A stretch of 64,000 nt of DNA from Saprospiraceae bacterium. Lineage in GTDB: Bacteria > Bacteroidota > Bacteroidia > Chitinophagales > Saprospiraceae. Below, one piece after another: positions 9,053 to 18,341 of the stretch. Positions within the stretch are counted from its first letter, which is position 1; each line of letters starts with the position of its first letter. The notes under the pieces were generated by a model that had not been told where the DNA came from, ran no database searches, and saw only the letters and a program-made list of their open reading frames with translations. The stretch spans positions 248,001 to 312,000 of the forward strand of contig JADKGI010000002.1 of assembly GCA_016722285.1 (NCBI GenBank), written 5' to 3'. A program made the translations under genes and the position numbers.

Positions 9053-10020
9053 AAAATTTACCAAAAATATTTTTCGCAGTGTTTTTAATTTGCTTTCAAT
9101 TTTCAGCCTTATCTGCACAAGATAATGAGTGTGCTTGTTGTAAACCAGAGTTTCAGCAATTTTCTTTTTGGGAAGGTGATTGGGAAGTATTTGGTTATGA
9201 TGGAACGAAACAAGGAACTAATAAGGTAGTGTTTCTTCAAGACAAATGCGTTTTACAAGAAAATTGGAATGGTTTAACCACAAATGATGCTGGTACAAGT
9301 TACAATTTCTACAACACTGAAAAAAAACAGTGGCAACAAGTTTGGGTAAGCAATAAAGGGTATGTTTTAGAACTTAGAGGTAATTATATCGACAGTTCAA
9401 TGGTGCTTAAAAGTGGACTTGTTAAGGACTTTAATGGTAATTCTGTAATCAACCGAGTGACTTGGACAAAACAATCCAATGGTGATTTAAAACAAGTTTG
9501 GCAAGTTTCATCAGACAACGAAAAAACTTGGACATATCAATTTTATGGAATTTATAAAAGAAAGCAAATGATAAATGAAAATGACACAATTATTCATTTA
9601 TCTAATATGAAAAAAGTAACAGGAATAGGTGGAATTTTCTTCAAATGTAAAAACTCAAATGCAATGAAAGATTGGTATAAAACTCATTTAGGATTAGACA
9701 CAGACCAGTACGGAACAAATTTTGAATGGCGACAAGGCGCTGATTCTACAAAATATGGATTTACTCAATGGAGTCCTTTTGCAGAAAAGACAACATATTT
9801 TGAACCTTCAACCAAAGAATTTATGATAAATTACAGAGTAGATAATTTGGAGTTACTTGTTGAAGAACTAAAAAAAGAAGGTGTTACAATTGTTGACAAA
9901 ATTGAAGTCTTTGAGTATGGAAAGTTTGTTCATATTTTAGATTTAGAAGGAAATAAGATTGAGCTATGGGAACCTAATGACATTGAATACAACAAAATTG
10001 TTAGTGGACGAACTAAATAA
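9049..10020 (+). CDS. secreted DUF1579-like domain fused to a VOC (glyoxalase-like) domain
   Basis: 323 residues from the ATG that overlaps the previous stop; the reading frame runs further upstream, but this start gives a clean signal peptide (FFAVFLICFQFSALSAQD). Residues about 30-175 read FSFWEGDWEVFGYDG and end YQFYGIYKRKQ, like DUF1579-type lipocalin-like proteins. Residues about 187-315 form a VOC domain beginning MKKVTGIGGIFFKCK and containing HILDLEGNKIELWEP. VOC proteins in other Bacteroidota usually stand alone with exactly such a start. The fusion is either genuine or the product of a lost stop between two genes. Confidence 0.7.
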   Translation: MKNLPKIFFAVFLICFQFSALSAQDNECACCKPEFQQFSFWEGDWEVFGYDGTKQGTNKVVFLQDKCVLQENWNGLTTNDAGTSYNFYNTEKKQWQQVWVSNKGYVLELRGNYIDSSMVLKSGLVKDFNGNSVINRVTWTKQSNGDLKQVWQVSSDNEKTWTYQFYGIYKRKQMINENDTIIHLSNMKKVTGIGGIFFKCKNSNAMKDWYKTHLGLDTDQYGTNFEWRQGADSTKYGFTQWSPFAEKTTYFEPSTKEFMINYRVDNLELLVEELKKEGVTIVDKIEVFEYGKFVHILDLEGNKIELWEPNDIEYNKIVSGRTK

Positions 10021-10140
10021 TAAGCAGAATTATGTCAGACAAGAACGCCTAACCGCTAATCGAGTAGACGGCCCCACCAACCGAAGTTGAGAGCAAAGCC
10101 TATGCCTTTCATCTACCAAATGAACTGATTCTTCATACAG

Positions 10141-10172
10141 TTTGTGCAACTCATAACTGCATTGTATATTTG
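10141..10172 (+). promoter_or_regulatory. Bacteroidota-type promoter of the truncated gene at 10328
   Basis: TTTG at 10141-10144, 20-base spacer, TATATTTG at 10165-10172. The surrounding 65 bases resemble those around 5679-5710 (shared CAGTTTGT.CAACT and ATTTGC.AT..AAGG.ACA patterns), suggesting a duplicated promoter region. Confidence 0.6.
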
Positions 10173-10327
10173 CCATGTAAGGAACACTTTCTGGTCATGA
10201 TATTGAGATTTAGCTATCGCTCATTTCTAACATATCCAGAAGACAGTGCATCATCTAACCAACCTATTGTCAAGAATAACAAGTAGAGTTATTATATTAA
10301 TAATTAAAAAGAAAAATTCAATACACA

Positions 10328-10408
10328 ATGACAAAAAAAATAATCATTTTCACCTTATTGTTTTCTCTTTCATTCCAAATGTGTAATCCGGTGAAATTGA
10401 CCACCTAA
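10328..10408 (+). pseudogene. signal-peptide stub cut off by the IS21 element
   Basis: The frame begins MTKKIIIFTLLFSLSFQM, a clear signal peptide, and then runs into the left end of the IS21 element at 10382. The promoter at 10141-10172 drives it. The rest of the gene is not on the other side of the element: after 13053 only about 13 codons of unrelated frame remain. The original product was a secreted or lipid-anchored protein; its identity is lost. Confidence 0.55.
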
Positions 10409-10515
10409 TCCGGTTTAAATTGACCAGGGTAAAGAATGGTTTTACAAAGGTAATTATTTGTTTTATTATTTCTTTATTCTTGTTTATAACTGCCTGCACT
10501 TTTGCTGGCGCGCTT

Positions 10516-10576
10516 AGCTTTGGGGTAGCCCACGTAGGGAGCCCACAGGGCGACCGAAGGGGGCTACCCCAAAGCT
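10516..10576. repeat. 16-bp perfect inverted repeat at the istB end
   Basis: AGCTTTGGGGTAGCCC at 10516-10531 and its reverse complement at 10561-10576, with a GC-rich 29-base loop. The istB stop codon lies inside the right arm. It may fold as a terminator-like hairpin for istB or mark an internal rearrangement of the element. Confidence 0.7.
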
Positions 10577-11310
10577 TGGCTTTTTGCGCCTCGCTCCCTC
10601 ATGGATGGTCCTTTTAGTTCTATTTTGTGTGCATTGTATATCAGTCTGTCCATGATAGCATCTGCAAGTGTAGGGTCACCAATGTATTCATACCATTTTT
10701 CTATGGGGAGCTGGCTTGCTATTATCGTTGATTTCTTTTTGTATCTGTCTTCCAGTATTTGTAATAGTGCCAGCCGGGTATCCGATTTTAGTGGTTGTAG
10801 CCCAAAATCATCCAGGATAACTAATGCGTGCCTTTCTAATCTACTCAGTTGTTTGACGTATGTTCCGTCTATTTTTGATATAGCTATCTGTTCTACAAAT
10901 TTGTTCATATTCAGGTATAGCGTTTTATGTCCTAAGCTGCATGCCTGGTGTGCAATGGCGCATGCAAGGTAACTCTTACCACATCCCGTAGAACCACTCA
11001 GCAATATGTTATCTCCTCGTTTTATAAAGTTACAGTCTGCCAGGTGTGATATTATTTCTTTACTCAGATTGCGTTCTTTACTGCATTCTATATCCTGGAT
11101 TTGTGCGGTGTATCTGATTTTACTAAGTTTCAGATACATCTCCATCTTTTTGTGCTGACGACTGTATTTTTCTTTTTCCACCAGATCTGCCAACATGTAA
11201 TGGGCTTCCGGTTGTTTATCCATCGGTAGGTGTATGATGCTTTCATATCCTTCGTACATGCCCTGTAGATTTAGCTCTCTGAGCTGCGATAGTGTTTGTT
11301 CTCTGTTCAT
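10564..11310 (-). CDS. istB: IS21 helper ATPase IstB
   Basis: 248 residues, DnaA/DnaC-like AAA+ ATPase. Walker A is GSTGCGKSYLA near residue 105, Walker B is HALVILDDFG near residue 163, and the sensor region includes IIASQLPIEKWYEYIGDPTL. IstB assists IstA in target capture for IS21 transposition. The frame is intact, but the tail enters the hairpin repeat, so its last residues (GAKSQALG) may not be original. Confidence 0.92.
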   Translation of the reverse strand: MNREQTLSQLRELNLQGMYEGYESIIHLPMDKQPEAHYMLADLVEKEKYSRQHKKMEMYLKLSKIRYTAQIQDIECSKERNLSKEIISHLADCNFIKRGDNILLSGSTGCGKSYLACAIAHQACSLGHKTLYLNMNKFVEQIAISKIDGTYVKQLSRLERHALVILDDFGLQPLKSDTRLALLQILEDRYKKKSTIIASQLPIEKWYEYIGDPTLADAIMDRLIYNAHKIELKGPSMRERGAKSQALG

Positions 11311-11410
11311 TGCTGATGTGTTTTAAATGTTATTTTTGAAATTTGTAATGTATCTGATATTGGTATGAGTTATGGTTTTGTAGTCTTCGGCTTCTCCTTC
11401 CGGTTGTCTT

Positions 11411-12939
11411 TTATCCATATGATTTTCCAACATTGTTTTTACCAGCATATAATTGGCTTTCATCTCCGGACTGATCAGGAGCATCTTTTTCTACCCGTTC
11501 TTTACTATATTTATGTTGCAACCTAATGACACCCACCACGCTCATGAAGCTTTGCTCTATATATTGTCTGGACTGTAAGATGTCCTTTACTACCCTCTGT
11601 ATGTTCGCCTATTTCTTTTGCTTGGCGGATCAGATCTTCTGATGTATAACCCCGTATTTTTTTGCATCTCTTTATGGTGTACAGGCATGTGCTCGGCTTT
11701 AGTCGTGTATTGATATTTACGACGATCCCGCAGATGCACGGCTATCCGTTTATTACCTTTGTATATCTCCACTTCCCGAAGAGTATATATTATCTTCACT
11801 TCTTCTGATACATATTCTTTAGGTACACTATAGTAATGCTTGTCTTCTGTAAGTTGTATGTGGTAGTTTTGTTTACTTTTCCACCTGCTTCTTTTACACT
11901 CCATCAGCTTACTTACTTTTAAGGGTATCATGCGGGGCTGCTCCAACTCAAGGTATTCTTCCCATCTACTCATGCCGTTGCGATCCATTTTGCGGTGATT
12001 TAAGTATTCCAGCTCTTTGGATATTAATAGAGTTAATTCGCTCAGGCTTGATAGTGGCCTGTTTTCAATTACAGCGTATATGCGCTGATAGACCAATGTC
12101 ACACTGCGTTCGACACTGGCTTTGTCTCTGGGCTTCCTTACCCGTGTGGCCGTCATGTGTGTCTCATAGTATAGCGACATCTGTTCACATAACTCCGTGA
12201 GTTTAGGTTCATACTTGTCAGGCGTTTTTATTCCGCTCTTTAAGTTGTCGCTTATGATAAGTTTGGGTACGTTTCAATATAGTGTAACGACCGACCTATA
12301 CCACTCTACAAAATTCATCTGACTCTGATCTTCCTGGGCTTCACAGTAAATAAGGTCACTGTACGGTAATACACATACCAGCACATCACATTGTTTTATC
12401 TCTCCGCTTTCCTTGTCTATATACTTAAGTTTATCGCCTGCATAATCTACTTCCAACCGTTCTCCGGGCTTACTCCCCAGAACCATGACTGTTTTTTGCT
12501 GAGATTCCCACGTATGAAGGTAATAGCTAAACTGTGAGTTACTATAAGCGTTATCCCCCTCTTCTTCTTTGTATTGTTCCCATAGCAACTGTTTGGTCAT
12601 ATGCTTACGGGTAAGGGATCTTAGGTAGTGTTCTTTTCTGGCTTTTAACCGTGCAAAGCGGGTACTATTATCTGCTTCCTTACAAGGGCTTTGTAATTGT
12701 TCTGATAGCTGCTCATCATCCATATCAGTGATAGGGGTCATATTAACTCCGTCATCGCTAAAAAGATTACGGTATTTCTTTATTGTGTTTCTCGATAAGC
12801 CATACTTACGGCTTATTTCCATAATACTCTCGCCTTGATTTAGGTTTTGCATGATTAATCTGATCCTATTCATGGTAACTGGTTTATTTGCCATTGTCTT
12901 TCGATTTTTACTTCGAAAGATAGGCACCTGTTTTACCAT
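11411..12939 (-). pseudogene. istA: IS21 transposase IstA, interrupted
   Basis: The N-terminal half has a helix-turn-helix (IMEISRKYGLSRNTIKKY) and the DDE-fold Asp in RLEVDYAGDKL. An in-frame TGA (12274-12276) follows VVTLY. The same frame then continues with the second Asp (LIISDNLKSGI) and the catalytic Glu region (RKPRDKASVERSV). A further frameshift lies near 11650, after which the natural C-terminus can be followed in another frame to about 11411. All three acidic positions survive, but the chain is broken at least twice, so this copy is inactive. Confidence 0.85.
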
Positions 12940-13610
12940 TCTTTTATCAATTCAATGCGACCTGATTTGAACCCAAAAGGGGTGGTCAATTTGAACCGGA
13001 TTGCCTGGTCAGTTTGGTCCGGATTGCCTGGTCAATTTCAACCGGATTTTACAATAAGTCAAATCAATATACCAAATGAAGAAGACTTACATTAGGTTAT
13101 TTGAAAATTGTATTTTAGTAAATGGTATAAAAAATAATCTAATTTTAGATTTACAATTTCATTTCTATTACAATATATCAAAAGAATTGTTTGATTTTCT
13201 TAATTTATGCCAAAAGGATCCATTAGATCAGGTGCTTTCTAATTACCCTTTAGAAGAAAAATTGCTTTATAATGTGATCGACTCTTTAAAAAATAATAAT
13301 TTAATTCACGAAATTAATAACCCAAAAAAGATTTTCCTAGAATTAAAGAGAATACAGAGACACCATCAATATTTGACAATTGTATAATTGAATTTTCAGA
13401 TTATGTTGAAAATTACCTAGAAAATATTGTATCAGAACTAAATTTGTGTAGTGTAAAATTTGTAGAAATTAGATTTTATAATAATACCAAATTATCTCAA
13501 ATCGAAAATTTATTAGAAAATTTTGAAAATTCGAAAGTCCGAGGAATATAGTTACCCCCAAAAATCGGACAGCAAGTTAAATAAATTTTTTTACACTAAA
13601 TTTGCTGTTT

Positions 13611-13895
13611 ATGACAAAGAGAAAATTAACATCAGTATTTAAAAGCAAGGTGGTATTAGAAGCGCTGAGTGAGCGATACAGCCTATCTGAATTAGCTCAA
13701 AAACACCAGGTTGCTCCCACTCAAATTTCTACCTGGAAGAAAGAATTTCTGAGTAACGCATCGCTGGTTTTCGAAAAAGGTACATCTAGGAACACAGAAT
13801 CTGTACCTACGGATCGTGATGAATTATTAAGGACAATTGGGGAACAGAAGGTAGAAATTGACTTTTTAAAAAAAAGTTTAAAGAGACTGGGATGA
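13611..13895 (+). CDS. IS3-family OrfA (transposase HTH subunit)
   Basis: About 94 residues from the ATG that gives MTKRKLTSVFKSKVV. It has the IS3 helix-turn-helix (YSLSELAQKHQVAPTQISTW) and a C-terminal leucine-zipper-like segment (EQKVEIDFLKKSLKRLG). Its stop overlaps the orfB start by ATGA at 13892, where IS3 elements normally make the OrfAB fusion by frameshifting. OrfA itself is intact. Confidence 0.85.
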   Translation: MTKRKLTSVFKSKVVLEALSERYSLSELAQKHQVAPTQISTWKKEFLSNASLVFEKGTSRNTESVPTDRDELLRTIGEQKVEIDFLKKSLKRLG

Positions 13896-14652
13896 ACATG
13901 CTGCCATTTATTCAAAAGGATCACCCACAGTTAAGTATATCGCATCAGTGCTCGTTGCTTGGTATAAACCGGAGTACTTACTATCCCGTACAAAGGCGTG
14001 CCACGGATGTATATGGCTGAAATGGACAAAGGCTACCAGATCAATATAAAACAGAATAGAACGCCTGTATTATAATTTGATGGGACTTAGAGCTATAGTA
14101 CCAGGCCCACATACTTCAAAACAGCATCCTGAACATGCTGTATATCCTATTTGCTTAGAAATTTGGAAATAACCAATCCTAATCAAGTATGGGCTACTGA
14201 CATCACTTATATCCCGATAGTTGCATGGTTACTTGTACCTGATGGCCGTTATAGATGTGCACAGCCGCTTTATATTAAGCTGGGATATATCAACACGATG
14301 GATGCGACTTGGTGTGCCAGTGTAGTGCAGAATAGTATAGTACATTGGGAATACCGCAAATTATCAATACAGATCAGGGATCACAGTTTACGGCTGCAGA
14401 GTTCACCGCCACGGTACTGGACAATGGTATCAAACTGAGTATGGATGGAAAGGCAGAGCTATAGACAACATCTTTATTGAGCGATTTTGGCGAACCATAA
14501 AGTATGAACATGTTTATTTAAATCCAACCAATGATGGTCAACAGTTATTTAAAGGAATCCATACATATATGAATTATTACAATATGGAGCGGAGACACGA
14601 ATCATTAAACTATTGCACACCATATTCACAATATCAACAAAATACCAATTAA
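13892..14652 (+). pseudogene. IS3-family OrfB (DDE transposase), multiply frameshifted
   Basis: Fragments in all three frames give an IS3 integrase core. MNMLPFIQKDHPQLSISHQC starts the subdomain. NPNQVWATDITYIP carries the first Asp, INTDQGSQFT the second, and DNIFIERFWRTIK the Glu. Several indels and stops separate them, including one frame running 14151-14438. The end MERRHESLNYCTPYSQYQQ is intact. This copy cannot make transposase. Confidence 0.85.
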
Positions 14653-15426
14653 AATAAAATGAGCAAAATAAGGCACCCTATGAGTTATCCACATATCTTT
14701 GTTTTGTTAACAAAGAAAAGAAAAAAAGTAACAAAAAGAAAAGAAACATATAATAATAAATAATAATATGTTTATTATAAATTAGTATAAAACTGTCCTA
14801 ACATTGGGGGTAACTATAGAATTGAACTATTATTAAATTACCAAGATGATATAAACTTTAATACTCTATCAAAAAAGTATCAACGAATTTATAAAATTAA
14901 TCTGTTTTTCAAAAACGAGGAAAATTTAAATAACTTTATTGCCCTTAATATGGATGAAGTGAATTGTTTTTCTCTTAAAGTTGGAACATTAAAAAATAAT
15001 GATCATTGTGGAAGCATTAGTATAGATAATTTTGATATTAATCTTTTCATGTATTTGGACAGTTTAAATTTCAATACATGTCTAAATAAAAAGATTACTA
15101 TCTCTGAGACAGGTGATATTAAAAATTGTCCTTCAATGAGTTCTACATTCGGAAATATATCTTTAACAAAATTTTCTGATCTAATTTTATATTCTGAATT
15201 TACAAAGCTTTGGAAGGTTACAAAAAATTTAATTGATGTTTGCAAAAATTGTGAATTTAGATACATCTGTACAGATTGTAGGTTTTATATTACAGATCCG
15301 ACCGATATTTATTCAAAACCTTTAAAGTGTGGTTACGACCCATCTACTGGAACATGGGATAAATGGTGTGATGATAAAAACAAATTAAGTTTATTTAAGA
15401 ATTATTATTTAAAAAATTTATAAAAA

Positions 15427-16134
15427 ATGAAAACTTTATATAATTTATCTCTATTTTTTGCAATATGTTGCTTGTTTAATTGTAAAGATAGTCATCAAAA
15501 TTTAATAAAAATATCTGAATCAGAATTGACACAAATAATATTAAAAAATAATGGTTTCATTAATGTTAATGGGAAGTATGAAGATGAAAGAGGTAATAAA
15601 ATTACATTAGATTCTATAAAAAAATTAGAATCCAAGCAAGATTTAAGCTTTTCACTTGATTTTTATAAAAATACAAATAACGAAATAATATTAGCCAAAT
15701 TAAGACGATCTACTCTAAAAGATAGTATATTTATAGATAAAATAAATGAAATATTACAAGATATCAGTATTGTTAGTTTAGATATTGATTGCAATAAAGT
15801 AGAAAAGGAACTTCTTGAAATTGTCGATAGGGATCAAAATAACAGAAAGAATTTGAATGTACCTGAATATGATGCCTATAGTATTAATTTTGTAATAAAT
15901 TTGATTGATAAATGCGATCCAGAATTTATTTCAAAACTTTCAAAACGTGCTCGCTATGGAATTTGGCTAACATTACAACATAGCCCACCAAAAATTTTAA
16001 AAAAATATTACCCAATAATTTTTCATAATAATAATGTATTTAAACTAGAAAAGGAAATGCTGCATATGATGGAGGACAGAATTCTTATTGATGAAGGAAA
16101 GCCTCAAAAATATAATTCTCAAAAGTTAGAATAA
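15427..16134 (+). CDS. DUF6624-type lipoprotein in the peptide locus
   Basis: 235 residues. It has a lipoprotein signal (LFFAICCLFNC). The C-terminal half resembles DUF6624: RYGIWLTLQHSPPKIL followed by MMEDRILIDEGKPQKYNSQ, where the DRv..GkPQ.Y pattern is diagnostic. It starts 3 bases after the gwsS stop, so it belonged to the same operon, and shares its low GC. Role unknown; DUF6624 proteins occur near peptide-modification genes in Bacteroidota, and immunity or processing are guesses. It is the only intact gene of the locus. Confidence 0.7.
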   Translation: MKTLYNLSLFFAICCLFNCKDSHQNLIKISESELTQIILKNNGFINVNGKYEDERGNKITLDSIKKLESKQDLSFSLDFYKNTNNEIILAKLRRSTLKDSIFIDKINEILQDISIVSLDIDCNKVEKELLEIVDRDQNNRKNLNVPEYDAYSINFVINLIDKCDPEFISKLSKRARYGIWLTLQHSPPKILKKYYPIIFHNNNVFKLEKEMLHMMEDRILIDEGKPQKYNSQKLE

Positions 16135-16152
16135 TTATTAAAGGATTTTCTA

Positions 16153-18335
16153 TTGCTTATCCCCTTCACCCACCAGCTGGATGCCATGGACTGCGGTCCA
16201 GCCTGTCTCAAGATGATCACCGATCATCATGGGCGAGTGGTATCGTTGCAAAAGCTAAGAGAGAAGTGTCATATCTCCAGGGAAGGCGTATCTCTGGCAG
16301 GGATATCAGAAGCGGCAGAGAGTCTGGGACTTCGCACCTTGGCAGTCAAGGTGACTTATGATAGTCGTACAGATCAACCTGGATTGACAGAGTTTCCGCT
16401 GCCATGTATCGTACACTGGGAGCAGCGCCATTTTGTGGTGGTGTATAAGATCAGTGGCAAGTATGTATGGGTGGCAGATCCTGCACATGGTAAGATAAGG
16501 TTGAAGAAGGAGCAATTCAAAAAATCATGGTGTAGCGATGGAGATCAGGGGATAGCGCTTGGTCTTGAGCCATCACCAGAGTTTTATCAGGCTGGTGAAG
16601 TCAATACATCCAAAGGTGTATGGGGTGGTTTGCTGCCATATCTGTCTCCCTACAGGCGCATGATCATACAGTTTATGATCGGTATTTTGGTGGGTTTGGT
16701 CTTTCAGGTCATGTTTCCCTTCCTTACGCAGTCACTTATCGATGTAGGCGTACAAAACCAAAATCTATCCTTTGTCACCCTTATCCTGATAGCACAGTTG
16801 GTACTTTTCGTCAGTCAGACTTTTGTACAGTTCATACAATCGTGGATCATTCTTCAGATCGGTAAGCGGGTCAATGTCTCACTCATATCCGATTTTCTCA
16901 TCCGGCTCATGCGCTTACCTTTGGGCTATTTTGACAGCAAAAATGTAGGTGATCTCATACAACGCATTCAGGACAATAGTCGGGTCGAGAGTTTTCTCAC
17001 AGGATCGGTGCTGAGTATATTTTTTTCATTTTTATCGGTGGTGGTGTTCAGTGGTATATTGCTGATGTATGATGTGCTGATTTTTGGCGTATTTCTGTTT
17101 TTTACTACTTTGTATATTGTCTGGGTCATGATCTTTATGAAGCGTAGAGCAGACCTAGATTATCTGGCCTTCCAGCAAGCATCTGACAATCAAAGTACCC
17201 TCTTCGAGATGATCAATGGTATGCAGGAGATCAAGCTGCAAGGTAGCGAGCGCAAACGCAGGTGGAAGTGGATAGATATACAAGCCTTGCTGTTCAGGGT
17301 ACAGTCCAAATCGCTTGCCCTGCGTCAGTATCAGGATTTCGGAGCCTTATTTTTTAATCGACTGAAGGACATCATCATATCATTCATAGCTGCCAGAGCG
17401 GTCATCAATGGGCAGATCACCTTGGGTAGTCTGTTTGCCATACAGTACATCGTGGGCCAGCTCAATGCGCCTTTGATCAGTTCATCGCATTTGTCCGATC
17501 GGCACAGGATGCCCGCATCTCGCTCACCCGTATGGCTGAGATCACCGATGTCACCCCCGAGGAAGACCCCAATGTACAGACCATCTCCGAGATACCGGGC
17601 GAGGCGGCGATATCGCTGGACAAAGTGGGATATGCATATACTCCACTCTCACCACAGGTGCTCACAGACATCGATCTGACCATACCGGCAGGCAAGGTCA
17701 CGGCCATCGTAGGGGCGAGTGGCAGCGGCAAGACGACTATGCTCAAGTTGCTGCTTGGCTTCTACCCACCTACCGAAGGCAAGATATCCATCGGCAGCAT
17801 CCCCCTGCAAGCGATCAATAAAAGTGCATGGCGGGCCAAATGTGGCACGGTGATGCAGGATGGGTAAATCTTTTCGGATACCATTGGCGATAATATCTCT
17901 GAGTGCGATGAGTCCATCAGCTTTAATAAATTGGATCGGGCCCTTCATGTGGCCAATATCTAGGATTTTGTCTATAGCATGCCCCTGTCATACAATACGA
18001 TGATCGGCGCCAAAGGCAATGGGGTCTCACAAGGGCAGCGGCAGCGCATCATCATAGCCCGGGCAGTGTATAAAGACCCGGAATATTTGTTTTTTGACGA
18101 AGCGACCAATGCTCTCGATGCGACCAATGAGCGCATCATCATGGAAAATCTCCAGCAGTTTTTTCAGAATAAAACGGTCGTCGTCGTAGCCCACAGACTG
18201 AGTACGGTAAAAAATGCAGATAAAATAGTGGTACTGGATGCAGGGAAGATCGTAGAGACAGGTACACATCGGGAGTTGGTGGCTCTGCGAGGCAAATATT
18301 GGGAGTTGGTGCAGGATCAGTTGGATCTGGAGTAA
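16153..18335 (+). pseudogene. peptidase-domain (C39) ABC exporter, nonsense-mutated and frameshifted
   Basis: The start is a TTG (MLIPFTHQ); with it the restored length is about 727 residues, normal for bacteriocin-type exporters. The C39 peptidase has the catalytic Cys in QLDAMDCGPACLKM (residue 14), His in HWEQRHFVVVY and Asp in VADPAHGKI. A six-helix membrane domain follows, then an ATPase with Walker A (GASGSGKTTML), signature VSQGQRQR, Walker B (YLFFDEATNALD) and H-loop (VVVAHRLS). Breaks: one base lost near 17475; in-frame TAA at 17865 where a Tyr codon is expected (DG-stop-IFSDT); in-frame TAG at 17961 (ANI-stop-DFVYS). Such exporters cleave double-glycine leaders and export the peptide. 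GC is clearly higher than in gwsS, so the locus is a mosaic. Confidence 0.85.
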
Positions 18336-18341
18336 TAGCAT

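Larger units (their letters stand above)
10382..13053 (-). mobile_element. IS21-family insertion sequence, decayed
   Basis: About 2672 bp with imperfect terminal inverted repeats: left TGTAATCCGGTGAAATTGAC, right (reverse complement) TGTAAAATCCGGTTGAAATT, both starting TG. Each end carries further internal copies of the CCGG..AAATTGACC unit, as IS21 elements do for transposase binding. It encodes istA and istB on the minus strand. No target-site duplication is visible between CCAAATG and ATAAGTC, so flanking DNA may have been deleted after insertion. istA is interrupted, so the element is not autonomous. Confidence 0.85.
13547..14818 (+). mobile_element. IS3-family insertion sequence inside gwsS, decayed
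   Basis: 1272 bp bounded by terminal inverted repeats: left TATAGTTACCCCCAAAAATC, right (reverse complement) TATAGTTACCCCCAATGTTA. It is flanked by the 3-bp direct repeat GAA at 13544-13546 and 14819-14821, the size usual for IS3. It encodes orfA and a badly broken orfB. The insertion is old enough for the transposase to have decayed. Confidence 0.9.
13076..15423 (+). pseudogene. gwsS: SPASM-domain peptide maturase of a GRASP-with-SPASM (graspetide) system, split by IS3
   Basis: The first piece begins KTYIRLFENCILVNGIKNNL; the end has the cysteine-rich SPASM-like cluster CKNCEFRYICTDCRFY and PLKCGYDPSTGTWDKWC. Both match the maturase called GwsS that accompanies an ATP-grasp enzyme in Bacteroidota peptide clusters (established family knowledge). 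An IS3 element at 13547-14818 interrupts it. Removing the element plus one GAA copy restores VRGIELLLNYQ in frame. A further single-base loss near 13355 separates the first about 95 codons. The restored protein would be about 357 residues. The DNA is very AT-rich. Neither an ATP-grasp gene nor a core peptide gene is seen nearby. Confidence 0.8.
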
